A stretch of DNA of 64,000 nucleotides. It comes from Akebia trifoliata (taxonomy: Eukaryota > Streptophyta > Magnoliopsida > Ranunculales > Lardizabalaceae). Made by a program: the position numbers and the translations under genes. This document shows positions 37,007 through 48,316 of the stretch, one piece after another (the first letter of the stretch is position 1; the number at the start of each line of letters is the position of its first letter). The DNA lies in NCBI GenBank assembly GCA_017979445.1, contig CM030704.1, positions 11,391,658 through 11,455,657 on the forward strand. Reading direction: 5' to 3'. The notes beneath the pieces are model-generated. The model ran no database searches. It saw only the letters and a program-made list of their open reading frames with translations, and had not been told where the DNA came from.

Positions 37007-37711
37007 ATATGGGACATGGCTGGACAGGAAAGATTCCAAAGTCTAGGTGTTACTTTCTACCGTGGTGCAGACTGCCGTGCTCTTGTATATGATGTTAATG
37101 TAATGAAGTCATTTGACAACTTGAACAACTGGAGGGAAGAATTTCTTATTCAGGTGTGCTTTGAATTATTAAGGTTGTTCGCTTTTATTAGTAACTTTAC
37201 TGTAGTGTTATTGAGGTGTAAGACCTTTTCGAAAAAGTATATTTACAGCTCCACAAACACTAAAAAGTTTGCACATATGTAGGGTGTAGTATATTTTCCA
37301 TAAAAGAAGCTTTACAACTATCTCACAATCCATCTCTACAATTTTATTAAAAAGTTAAGCTAACAAAAAACAGGACTTATGCAGGCAAGTCCTTCAGACC
37401 CGGAAAATTTCCCTTTCGTTGTTTTGGGAAACAAGGTTGACATGGATGGTGGAAACAGCAGAGTGGTATGGGAGAATATCTGTGTATTTATATTTTCTAA
37501 TGGTTTATTATTCCTTTTGATTTGTCATTTACATGGTAATGTTTGTTTTCATGGATCAATCCAGGTGTCTGAGAAAAAAAACATGGGTATTGTGTGCTTC
37601 AAAGGGGAATATTCCATACTTTGAGACCTCCGCCAAGGAAGGCATTAACATTGAAGAAGCTTTTCAATGCATAGCAAAGAATGCCTTGAAGAGTGGAAAA
37701 GAAGAAGAAAT
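37007..37711 (+). pseudogene. Rab7/RABG3 small GTPase, internal fragment
   Basis: RABG3 GTPases act in late endosome-to-vacuole traffic. Three exons are kept: 37,007-37,153, 37,385-37,465 and 37,565-37,711. They encode the G3 region as '[15 protein letters not shown]' (the family has DTAGQE, so Thr is replaced by Met), 'FYRGADC', '[16 protein letters not shown]', the G4 motif 'NKVD' and the G5 region 'FETSAKEG' with 'EEAFQCIAKNALKSG'. The P-loop exon(s), switch I and the C-terminal prenylation cysteines are missing. A run of eight A at 37,574-37,581 is one base too long for the family frame, so reading is broken in the third exon. The fragment cannot make a GTP-binding protein. It shares an orientation with the ABCG fragment 240 bp downstream. 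Confidence 0.9.
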
Positions 37712-37953
37712 GTAAGTAAGATATTTACATATATGTTTGTATTATCATCAAATCCTTGCCATAATTAATTCTATACTAATAGGCATTTGATTAAGTAGTC
37801 AATTTCTGCTGTTATAATCCAGCCATTGAAATAAGGCCCAATATAAGACTGATTATGCTTGGATCTGACCAGATAACTTATATATATGGGTTTTGTTAAC
37901 GTGTGCTCGTAAGGGCACACATTAAAGTGCAATAACTACACTTTGGGATTAAG

Positions 37954-40080
37954 CATCAGTCAACATGATCTGTATATGGGAGACATGACTGTAAGGGAAA
38001 CCTTGGATTTCTCTGCTCGGTGTCAGGGTGTTGGTTACAGAGACATGGTACATCTTCCATCCCCAACAGATTCCACATTAAATCTTGCAAAAGTTTGTAG
38101 AAATCAACTTGTTAATGTTCTTGACAAATCTTTGTGTAGATGTTCTTACTGAACTTGCAAGAAGGGAGAAACATCAATCAATTAAACCAGACCCAGATAT
38201 CAATTTCTTTATGAAGGTATAAAGGCTACTAATAACAATAACAAACGACAAAATGACTCAAAGTAGAGAATTAGATTTGCTTTGCTAAAGATCATTTATC
38301 ACTTTCTTTATCTTGTTCCTTCTCAGGCAGCAGTGATTCAAGGACAGAAGTCCAGTATTGTCATTGATTATACCTTGAAGGTGAGGAAAATTGTAATTTA
38401 TTCATATATGACAGATAGAACAATAGATGTTTATTCACAAAGCAGCCCTGAATGTAACAGTTACTCGAGCTATAAGTGTGTGGTGATACAATGGTGGGAG
38501 ACAACATGAGGAGAGGTATATCAGGAGGGCAGAAGAAGAGAGTGACCACAGGTGAGATGATAAATGGTCCTTCAACAACTCTCTTCATGGATGAGATATC
38601 GACAGGACTAGACAGCTCAACGACTTACCAGATTGTCATGTGTCTCAAGCCTATCATCCGTGTCTTCCAATCCACAATGGTCATCTCTCTCCTCCAACCT
38701 GCACCGGAAACATTTAACATCTTTGATGATGTAATACTTGTATGCGAAGGGCAGATAGTTTACCACGGCCCTCGTGAGTCCATTCTCGAATTTTTTGAGA
38801 CAATGCGGTTCAAATGTCTGGAGAGGAAAGGCATAGCAGATTTCCTACAAGAGGTTTGGCTTCCTATGCCAATTTTTATTTATTTTTGGTGTGAGTGTGG
38901 GAGGAGGTGTCTTCACTTATTCACTCTTGCAAGCTAAATTGAAAGAATTGTGAAATTAGGTGACGTCGAGGAAAGATCAAAGTATTGGTATTTAAAAATA
39001 GAGCCATATCGCTACATTACTGTCAAGGAATTCTCACAAGCCTTCCACTCGTTCCATGTTGGAAAAAGTCTACAATCTGAACTTTATGTTCCTTATGACA
39101 AGTCCAAGTGTCATCTGGCAGCTCTCCTAAGAAAAAAGTACGGCCTAACAAAGATGGAACTCTTTAAAGCCTGCTTTGACCGAGAAATTCTGTTGATGAA
39201 GAGGAGTGCATTCATCTACATCTTTAAAACTATACGAGTGAGAAAATAAGACTTAAAACAACTTTTTAAGGAAATTGTAAAGCTAACAAAAGTTTGTTTC
39301 TTTGTTTGTGGTGCAGATCGCCATGGTTGCAATAATAACAATGACGGTTTTCATATGAACAGAGATGGATCACAAAACTCTAGAAGATGTGGTAAAGTAC
39401 ATGGGTGTTCTTTTCTTCTGTTTAGTGAACAACATGATTAATGGGCTTGCCGAGGGTTAATTGACATTGATGAAGTTACCAGTGTTCTTCAAGCAGAGAG
39501 ATTACATGTTCTTTCCAGCTTGGGCATACTCACTTCCTACATTTATAACAAGGATTCCAGTGTCACTAATTGAGTCTTCAGTATGGGTCATCCTTACTTA
39601 CTACACAATTGGAATGGCACCAAGCTTCGAAAGGTTTGTCTCGATTAATCTCAATTAAAGTGATTCGGGTTTGGTTCTGTATTTTTAAATCATAAACATT
39701 CTATCACATAATGTGTTTTCCAGATTTATTTGTCAATTGCTCCTAATGTTCAACCTACATCAAATGTCACTTTCTCTTTTCCGTTTTATTGCGGCATTGG
39801 GACAGAATCAGATTGTTACAAACACATTTGGGGCTTTCGCGGTACTTGTCATATTTGTTCTGGGTGGTTTCATAGTCTCTAGAGGTAGAAATCTTTCCGT
39901 TCTTCTGCACAATATAATTATTCGTCGAGTGGTCATATTGTACTAAAATTCTCTTTCTTGACTTTGTGAACAACAGAGGACATATATAGTTGGTGACTTT
40001 GGGGATATTGGGTATCTCCTCTAATGTACACTCAGATTGCAATTGCAGTAAATGAATTCCTAGCAAGTCGATGGAGTATG
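37954..40080 (+). pseudogene. Full-size ABCG (PDR-type) transporter fragment: end of NBD1 and TMD1
   Basis: Plasma-membrane exporters of the pleiotropic drug resistance group have two NBD-TMD halves, about 1,400 residues in all. Exon-like blocks: 37,954-38,047, 38,140-38,216, 38,327-38,380, 38,477-38,853, 38,960-39,237, 39,317 to about 39,633, 39,724-39,884 and 39,977-40,080. Visible are '[18 protein letters not shown]', 'DPDINFFMK', the ABC signature '[16 protein letters not shown]', Walker B and D-loop '[13 protein letters not shown]', the H-loop region '[11 protein letters not shown]' and TMD1 pieces 'LPVFFKQRDYMFFPAWA', 'IPVSLIESSVWVILTYYT' and 'AFAVLVIFVLGGFIV'. Walker A and the whole second half are missing. 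Damage: a frame break near 38,981, TGA at 39,356-39,358, a break with TAA near 39,457, and TGA near 39,992. It is a dead fragment captured with its introns. Confidence 0.9.
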
Positions 40081-41792
40081 GTATGCTTTGAGCATGAAAG
40101 GAATTTTAAGTCGGCAAATGTAGTTACGAATATTAGTAGATGAAATTTGGAATAATTTGCATGGTGGTGTGATGCTTCTCAAGCTTAAGGGGATATTTAG
40201 GGGCTGTTTGATTCAGCTTCAAAACGCAAATTTTGGTGTGTTTGCGGTGTGAAGCGGAGTTTTGAAGCTGAATCAAACACGACCCAACCTCCGCGTTACG
40301 ATTTTGCGTTGCTGAATTGCGTTTCTAAACGCAGATGTGAAAAGCTGTATTTTAGAGCTTTTTTAAATTGCGTTTGCGGAGACGCGAATTACCAAAAAAT
40401 GTCTCATGAAAAGACGCAAATGCCCTTGATCTCATTTTCTTCTCTTCTTATCTTCTCTCCTCTGTCGACAGAGCCCACACAACGTGCTCTCTCGACAGAG
40501 CCCACACAACGTGCTCTCTCTCTCTCTGTCTCTTTGTTCAACCTAAACCCATCGACGACGATGCTATTTTCGTTCAAGTTAAACCCATCGACGACACTGT
40601 TTTCGTTCAACGTCTGCGACAACAATTGATGCCATTGACGACACCGTCTGCGATCAACACCATTAACGACCCTGTTTGCGACGACGCCATTGACGACTCC
40701 GTTTGCGATCGAAAAAATGATCTAGGTAAGTCTCCATCATTAGGTTCTTTGGTGATTGATCCCAAAAAATTATTTTAAAAAATCTCTTTGACTGGTCGGT
40801 AGAAGATGAAGAATAGTGGTGGTTTCGAGCAACTTTTGGGTTTTATTTAATTTTTTTTTCTTTCTGGGTTTGTTTGATTTGAAATAGGCAGGTGTTTCCT
40901 CTGCTTTGGATCGTCGAGTAGTGAGAAAAATCAAGTTTTAAAGAATGATTTTTCCAAGGAGGGATTAGCTGCACAATCTCAGTGTGCTAGTAGAGTTAGT
41001 TTAGGATTTTTTTTTTTTTTTTTTGGGTATATTTATTGTATTGTACTTGAATAAATGTTGAATTTATATTTTTTATTTGTGTAGTTTTGAGTAACTTGGG
41101 ATGGATTGTTGTTCGTTTAGTTTATTACTGTTTTGATCTGGGCTCTAGGTTTTTATTTTTATTTTTTCAAAAAAAAAATTTCTTTGGGTTTTTGTTGAAT
41201 TATGGTTTTGCATGTCTTATTAATACACTTTAATGGATGAATTGGTTTTGTTACAAACTGCTATTTGGAGAAAACCCTCTAAAAGATTTTAGGGTCCCAA
41301 ATACATAAACAGGGAGGTTGGTGTTGGAAAACCACTATTTGGAAGATTTTATACAAATTTGATGTAGGACAACACAATGATTTCGAGGTTTCGTGAATTG
41401 TTATATGTTGAGAATTTAAAGGTTAAAATGGTGATGGATGCATATGCCTGGTGATGTGAATTGGGTTTAAGGATTTAGAATTTTTGAAGGCTATGAATTG
41501 AGAAATAAGAGCTGCTTATATAAAATTGGAAGAAAAAAGGAATAGATTTGAAGATGTAGAGGCATGACACTCATGGTATTTTTACAGATGATTGAGCAAC
41601 AACCTTCAAAGACTCATAGTTATGGTTGAGCTGTTGAAGCTTAGATAGTAAAACGTTCTATAATCTGGACCTAATGAGGTTACTTTTGAAATGAAAATCT
41701 TACTATAAAAATAAAAAAAAAACATATTGAACTTGTAAACATTGAGAATAGGGGGTACTTATAGTTAGCTGAACAGTAGGCTTGGAGTATCT

Positions 41793-41923
41793 TAAGCAAT
41801 ATACCACTCCAAAAGATCGATCCATTGAAGAGGGGGAGATTTAGGAATATAAGAGGGCCACCAGGGTTAATTGGGGTTTGACATACCTGAGAGTGAAGGA
41901 AAATATACACTGAACCCCCCTCA
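41793..41923 (-). mobile_element. TRIM LTR relic
   Basis: Similar to the LTRs at 26,692-27,014 over 'CACTCCAAAAGA.CGATC.ATTG', 'GAATATAAGAGGG' and 'GAAAATATACACTGAAC', followed by the family's polypurine tract complement 'CCCCCCTCAC'. Partial element. Confidence 0.7.
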
Positions 41924-41984
41924 CTCAAAATATATGAAAAAACATATGTAAAAACAATGTAACAATAATAAATTTTCAAAATAT

Positions 41985-42275
41985 GGGTTAGAAGTTTCAG
42001 ATTGAGCTGATTTTTTGTGAGGATGATCTCTATGATGGGAAGATCATCTGAAAAAAAAAAAAAAAAAATCAGTCCAATCTAAAACTTCTAACCCCATTTA
42101 AAGTGATTTAGAATGTGGTCCGTTGATTTTTTTGTCAATAATTTGTAAATCACTTTTGATGGATTTACAAGTTTCAGATTGAGCTGATTTTTTGTGAGGA
42201 TGATCTTCTCATCATAGTAGCCAACCTCGCAAAAAATCAGCTTAATCCTAAACCTCTAACCCATATTTTGAATAA
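41985..42275. repeat. Inverted-repeat family member (as at 10,940-11,665)
   Basis: 'GGGTTAGAAGTTTCAGATTG' and 'AGCTGATTTTTTGTGAGGAT' face complementary copies twice. The same family and hairpin logic as in the 10.9-kb block shows that it is dispersed. Confidence 0.7.
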
Positions 42276-43380
42276 CCATTATTTTTATATATGTTTTTAC
42301 ATATGTCCCATGAACCGCCCCATATATGTATATGAATATTATTATATATTTATAAGGGTATTTAAGTAATTTTTTATGCATTCTGGGTGCATTATGTTGG
42401 ATTGTGTATTATGCAGGTATTTTGTTTATCAAAAAAATTTCATGTGTCCATTTTTAAGACGAGATGCTGTCAAAATTTCTATCGAATTATAAATTTTTCT
42501 ATAATTTTTTTTAGAATTATAAATATTTTTAAATTAAAATAATTATTTTTTAATTGTATATATAATTTTATTATATTTATATATATTTAGTGTAATTATA
42601 TATTTGTAGGGGTATTCTGATAATTTTTAATGCATTATGGGTGCATTATCAACCTTAAGAGTATTCTGATCATTTTACCCTAATACAGCAGATTCTTGAA
42701 GCTGTATCAAACAGTAATTACCAGATTCTGATCAACAGCGCAACACTTTTACAAAGTTCTATCAAACAAGCTTTTTAATGTTTTAGTTTCTGACAGCAGA
42801 TTCTAACAGCAAAAACTGATAACAGATTTAGGAAGTTAAATCAATCAGCACCTTACGGACCAGAAATGGTACTAGATTTGAAATGTAGCCCTCTTTGCCT
42901 ACAATATTCTCTTCAACATCCTATATACACTATAGCGTTGGCATAGTGTATTTGGGTCAAGGTCATCAAGTTAGATTTATGAAAGTTGAAGACGAGGGGC
43001 ATTTGGGTCTTTTCATGTTGCTAGTTGGGGTCTAGGTCATCAATTTCAAAACATAGGGGTATCTTCAATATTCAGCAACATGGGAGGGGGGCAGGTGTAA
43101 AATTAAATTTTTTAAAAAAAAGAATACCCTATAGCGACGGTCGGCGACCGTAGTTAAAGGCCTAATTAAATTTTTTTTATAAAATACCTTATAGCGACGG
43201 CCAATAACGGCTGTCGCTATAAGTCTCACATATACTAATTGGCCGTTGATAGTATGTGTCAGAGGTTTTAGCGATGACCACGGACGGCCTGGGTGGCTGT
43301 TGTTATATGTATTTGTGACGGTTTTCTTCTTTAGTGACGGTCGACGACCGTCGCTATATCCTTATTTTACTGTAGTGAAT

Positions 43381-45429
43381 TGATTGCAAAAGTGCATGAC
43401 TTGTGAAATATCGTCAATCCATCTTTATTAATATAAGTTTGTAACTATTTCGATACCTTGAAATTCACAACTAATTAGTATCAAGTTCAATAATAAAGTA
43501 TTGAACTCGATACTAATGAGTAAAACATACTTTCTGTCAAGGTGTTGTAGTTCCAATTAGTGTCGAGTTCAATAATAATTTAGTTTCAAGGTTGACAATA
43601 ATTAAATTTTCTAGATTCAAACTTGACAGTATTTAAATCTTGTAGAGTCGAATTCGATGTAGAGTCTAACTCATCATAATTTAATCATTGTTGTCGAACT
43701 CGACACTAATGTTTTTCTGTGTGTTTTACAAACGACCTTATGTCGACACTAAGGTCTTATTTGACTCCTAAGATTCTTCTCCTAAGGTTGTTCCGAGATG
43801 GCTCCGAAGATAAGTTTTGTCTCGAAGAGATCCAAGGTTTTCAAAAATGGAGGAGATGAAACTACATGAAACCAAAATGGAGGGGAATATGAATGGTGCT
43901 TTCATTGAGAGATCTTGATTGTGGTTATTTCTATTTTGATTTTCTTTCAAATTTACATGCAATTTTGGCAAATTGAGCTTTCAATTATGTGCTTCAATTT
44001 CGATTCTATTTTTGTTACACAACAAACCTCTAATCATTTTTACTCACTTTTTGGATCCTTCTCTCTTTCTTTCTTCAATTGATCTTACTTTGGGCATTTT
44101 ATGCTCTATTTCTATCCATTTTTCATTATTTTTCTAAGGCAAAATTCATGTTGTTTTCAGATCTAGAGTTCTTCTCTATTTTAGAAGATTTTGTTTCTGT
44201 TTCTTCTACTTTTGATGCACAATCAAACCTAATTATGATCTTTGTTTATTGTTTTTCTCTTGAATTCTTCTTCCTTTAATGATTAATTCTTTGTATCCAT
44301 TTTATTTTCTTATTGTTTTACTGTTTTGTATTTTTTTTTTTTACATTCGTTTGTGTGATTGGTTTAGATCCCAATCTGGATCATAATCATTTTAGCTTTT
44401 TTTTTTCCATTTGTTTCTTCTTTGATTCACCTCGTTTTTTGTGTCTTTTCTCCAAATTTCACGCAAAATCCTCTAATTTTATTTAATTTTCTATTTTTTT
44501 TTTTTTATCATTTTGAGATGTCATGTATTTCTTTTTGTGCAAATCTTGCAAAAAATTGAGGTTTGGACATTTTTGACATATAACGACCAAAAAATCGTTA
44601 CATAGCGATTTTCAGATCTTTTTTGTTTTCTTTTCTCTACTTCTTTATGCTATTGTTCTTTTGTTCTCTAACAAAAAAAAAATTCTTTAATTTTCACCCT
44701 TATTTTGCTTCTTGTCCTTATGCTTGTTCTCTTTTTGTTTTAATTTCTTACTTTTCAGATGGATTGAGAGATGAGTAACACCCCACATTTTTCCTCGGGA
44801 AAACATTATCACTTGAGCTATGTAACTACTTTGTCATTTTTTTCTCTTTCGAGAGAATCAAAGACTTAGTTTGATGCCACATATGTGATAACATTTAATC
44901 CTTTGTAAGGCGTCATGCTGTCCAATTTTTTTTTCTAGTCTTTTACTATATGAATATTTTATTTTATACTCTTTGGTACACACTTTATGTCTGAAAATCA
45001 AACATGGGTTCTCTTCTAGCGACATGACAATGTTATTTCATTTTCTTGATTGTTAATACAATTGTTTCTAAAGATGATAACGTTGCCTTTCAACCATTAA
45101 TGTGACTACTTTGATCATCTATGAATGTTACATTGCTTTGTTTTATCATCCTTTTGAATTTTTGATATAACTATCTTTTGATTTTAAGCATTAAACTTGC
45201 AATGTTGTTGGTTTAAGAAGCTTTAAGTCATTTGGTTGTTAATATAATTGTTTTTCAAGCATCAATGTTTGTTGTTTTAATTAATGTGAACTGATAACAA
45301 AATTGGTTTTATGCCTTTACTGATAATGTGATCATCTAAAGTGTTAGTGTTAACATGTTAATGATGTTCTTTTAGTAGTTCTAAACATCTTTTCTAGTAT
45401 TTGTCCTTTTTAATCAAAATAATAAAATA
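43381..45429. other. Non-coding, T-rich stretch
   Basis: No supported gene. 43,430-43,700 repeats 'AACTCGATACTAAT'-type phrases also seen near 33,200. 44,000-44,760 is pyrimidine-rich with short open stretches of no recognisable content. Confidence 0.4.
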
Positions 45430-46095
45430 AAATAAAATCTTAAATTTTCAGCACGGATGATCTGATTTTAAAGAAAAAGAAATTCTAAGTCAATACCAAC
45501 GGTACAAGGGCAATGCTCAAATATATGTTTGTCTGGTGGGATTAACCAGTTAGAAGGTAGGTCGTGAAGCTAATAGGGTACCGACAAAAAATCAGCAAGT
45601 GATGGATTTAGATGTAGTAAATATATCTTTTATGGGTTGATGAGAGGGAGAAAAAATTGATGTTTGGAAAATAAATACATGGAACAATGCCTTTACCTCT
45701 AAAGCTCCCATGGTGGATAAGGATAGAGATGACGTACTGTTATAGGAAAATAGTCCTGAAGCCATAATTAAGTCAGATGAGAGAAGCCATAAATAGGTTA
45801 ACCCGAGGAAAGGAGAAACATAATAATATATTAGCACCGGAAAAAGAATAAAGATTTGTCGAAAAATCTAGAGGACTCACTTGAGATACAATTGCAAAAA
45901 AGTTTATCTCTGAATAATATGTTAGAAGTACACAATGTCATGCATACAATGATGAAGGATTTGTGTGTTTAGAAAAAAAGAAAAAAAGAAAGAAAAAGAA
46001 TCATAGGAGAGTATTCTGAATGGAAGTCTTTTCACACCCATTCTCGAAGAAGTTTGTTTCACCTAATTTCCGACAATACGATGGCACCACTTGAA
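45430..46095 (+). pseudogene. Ty3/gypsy gag relic
   Basis: Near 46,038-46,091 the plus strand reads 'SKKFVSPNFRQYDGTT' and then a stop, matching the start of the retrotransposon gag domain in gypsy elements (pattern 'LPKKFK.P....YDGTTDP'). Upstream the frame is broken but charged and asparagine-rich, as in gag N-termini. The match is cut off immediately before the dispersed repeat that starts at about 46,120. Identification rests on one motif. Confidence 0.4.
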
Positions 46096-46540
46096 ATTAC
46101 AAGCTTTGATTGTGTCTAATCCTAGAGGAGGGGGGGAATAGGATAATTAAAAATTCATTCCATTTTTTCTAATTTTAATTTGGATTGATAACTTTCCTAT
46201 ATGTTCTAAGTTATTCACCGATTCTCGATTTTGCACTTATGTCTCTAATTTGCATTTAATGAATATACACTTAGAATATAAACATTCATTACGTCATGTC
46301 ATTCAATAGCTCATTCATATAAGATTTATTTATTCGGTATACATGGTATCTCAAGACATTCAAAGCATTTAAATGTAAATTGTGGAATCATAAAACATGC
46401 ATAAGAGACACAAGATTTATAGTGGTTCAGCAACATGCTTACATCTACTCCCAAGATCACCTTCGCAAAGGTCTTGGTATTCACTATTAAAGAAGTTTAT
46501 AGTTCAACTTGAATCATACATAAAAATTTTATACCTACGC

Positions 46541-46850
46541 TAAATTCTAAAAACCTTAAGATTGAGAGAACGCATCCTCTCGAAATAGAATTCTTTATAT
46601 TTAGGAAAAATTATAAACCTTAAGATCAAGCGAACGCATCCTCTTGAAATAAAATTTTTATACTTAGGACAAATTCTAAACCTTGAGATCGAGAGAAAGT
46701 ATCTTCTTGAAATAAAATTTTTACTAAGATAAATCATAAATCTTAAAATCAAGTGAAACACATGCACTCAAAATGGCATTTTTTCACTAGGAAAAATCCT
46801 AAATCTTAAAATCGAGAGAACGCGTCCACTCGAAATTTTGCCTCTACTCT
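46541..46850 (+). repeat. Five tandem units of about 63 bp
   Basis: Units start at 46,541, 46,608, 46,671, 46,731 and 46,794. Each is 'AAATTCTAAACCTTAAGATC' followed by a 'GAGAGAACGCATCCTCTCGAAAT'-type block. Copy A of the parent repeat has a single unit, so the array arose by local expansion. The units are not identical and no spacers intervene, which excludes a CRISPR-like arrangement. Confidence 0.8.
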
Positions 46851-46882
46851 TGTCAAGAGTCATTGACACTTACAAGAGCTTG

Positions 46883-48316
46883 GGGCCTATTTGGATTGAC
46901 TTTTCCAAGTGTTTCTAGCTTTTACGAGGAGCCAGAAGCACTATATCAATTATTTGGATACATAAGCACTTGGAGAAGTAATTTCACAAAAGAGTAAAAA
47001 TAGTACTTCTAAGAGAAGTACCGAGACTTGTTCTTTTCAAAACTATTTTTGCACGGAGCAATTTTGTCCATCAAATATAAGTAGCGGTTCCAATTATACC
47101 CTCACGAAATTTTACATTTTACTCAATATGTTCCTCGTCAACTCATCAAAATATAAATCCTTCACCTGTGGAAACCCTCAACAAAAACCCTCTCCTCTTT
47201 CGCATCTCCTCCTTCAGGTGACTTCGACGGCGATCCTTTCGACGATTGCAACAGAGACCTCTCCGAAGATTGCAGCAGCGAATTCATCGTCTCTTCATCG
47301 TTTACCTTTGGAAACCCTCAACAAAGAGAGTTTTTAACTTTCACAATAAGAAGTGAGAGTTAAGAACTCTTTATCGCGAAGACCGTAAATTGACAGAGAC
47401 AGAGTCCTCTTGCCTTCCATACTCCTTCATTGTCATCATCATCGGGAAACCCATTTCAACATGTAAGCTCTATCTCTTTTTATCTTCTTTTTTTTTCCCT
47501 CTCAACTGGTTCGATATTCATCAAAAATTCTAGCGATTAACTTGCATCAACTTCTCTTCTTGTCCGTCATTAATGGACATTAAAACTCTCACAAATAATA
47601 CAAGTCCAATCATCCATGGTGACACCATTTATGAATTTTTGTGGGTTTTTAACAGAATCATAGAGAATCACTAAAGTCCATAGTCACTAGCCCTCTATGG
47701 TTGAATTGAATTTGTATGGTTTCAATTTTCATATTATTCGCCTTACTTTACTATACTTTACCTGATCTAATTGATGGGTTTAGGGTTAGGGTTTATGTAT
47801 TTGTAGGTGAATTAGGTTCTAGCTTGTGTAATTGTGGTGATTGTATCCAGTTTATGTATTTGCATGTGAATTGAATTTATTAATCAGGTCAACCCTATTG
47901 TGAGAGCCTACCAATAAACCTACACTGGCCTCCATTGCTCACAAACCAACATCCACTACCTAAAAAAATAGTGATTATCATCACTATGTTCGTCCAACTT
48001 GTAGCGAATCAATTTAGAAACTTTTAGGAGTCAATGATTACGATTGAGGAATTTTTAGGTTGCATGTCTTGTATTTGATTCATTTTCAATATTCACAACA
48101 TGTTTATATTGTTTTATATTGTTATATATAAGGCATTCTGGTCATTTTAACATAATCCAGAATAGTTCCCAACTACAAAACTCTGTCAGAAGTAATTCTC
48201 AGAACCTCCATCCAAACACAAAACTCTGTCAGAACTACTCTAGATAGTACTTCAAAAAGTGCTTCTGGGAATACTTATATTCTATGTACTTCCGGCTCCT
48301 GTATCCACACGGGCCC
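46883..48316. mobile_element. PIF/Harbinger-like insertion, 1,434 bp
   Basis: The left end GGGCCTATTTGGATTGAC and the complement of the right end GGGCCCGTGTGGATAC match at most positions, and both flanks are TTG (46,880-46,882; 48,317-48,319). The related sequence at about 1,160 in copy A is uninterrupted at this point ('ACAAGAACTTGATTTTTGTGGG'), so it serves as the empty site. TTG instead of the usual TTA/TAA is unusual. The interior has a pyrimidine-rich exon-like part (47,128-47,337) but no transposase. Confidence 0.7.

Larger units (their letters stand above)
40200..42852. mobile_element. PIF/Harbinger-like element nested in the CACTA element
   Basis: The left end GGGGCTGTTTGATTCAGCTTC and the complement of the right end GGTGCTGATTGATTTAACTTC match at 17 of 21 positions, and both ends are flanked by TTA (40,197-40,199; 42,853-42,855). 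At the left end a perfect 20-bp inverted pair (40,206-40,225 and 40,259-40,278) makes a hairpin. The interior has repeated 'CCATCGACGAC' phrases near 40,545-40,700, which may be a captured 5' exon of unknown origin ending in 'GATCTAG' plus a GTAAGT donor at 40,726. It has no transposase, and also holds a TRIM relic and a copy of the 10.9-kb inverted-repeat family. Confidence 0.65.
35615..43377 (+). mobile_element. CACTA (En/Spm) transposon carrying Rab7 and ABCG gene fragments
   Basis: The left end is CACTACAAGAAAAATC at 35,615. The right end reads TTATTTTACTGTAGTG up to 43,377, whose complement starts CACTACAGTAAAATAA. Both ends are flanked by AAT (35,612-35,614 and 43,378-43,380), the 3-bp duplication typical of CACTA. 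Subterminal motifs such as GTGACGGTC and GCGACGGTC recur in both orientations within about 70 bp of the left end and 250 bp of the right end. The 7,763-bp interior has no transposase. It holds gene fragments on the plus strand and a nested PIF-like element. It is non-autonomous and would need enzyme from elsewhere; the CACTA transposase relic at 59-62 kb belongs to an element with different subterminal repeats. Confidence 0.92.

Noticed and set aside
46541..46850. Regular repeats as a CRISPR-like array
   Set aside because: Units are adjacent and diverged, with no unique spacers, in plant DNA.
47128..47337. ORF inside the 46.9-48.3 kb element as a host protein
   Set aside because: Ser/Thr/Pro-rich from CT-rich DNA, no domain recognised. 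It might be a captured leader exon but cannot be supported.
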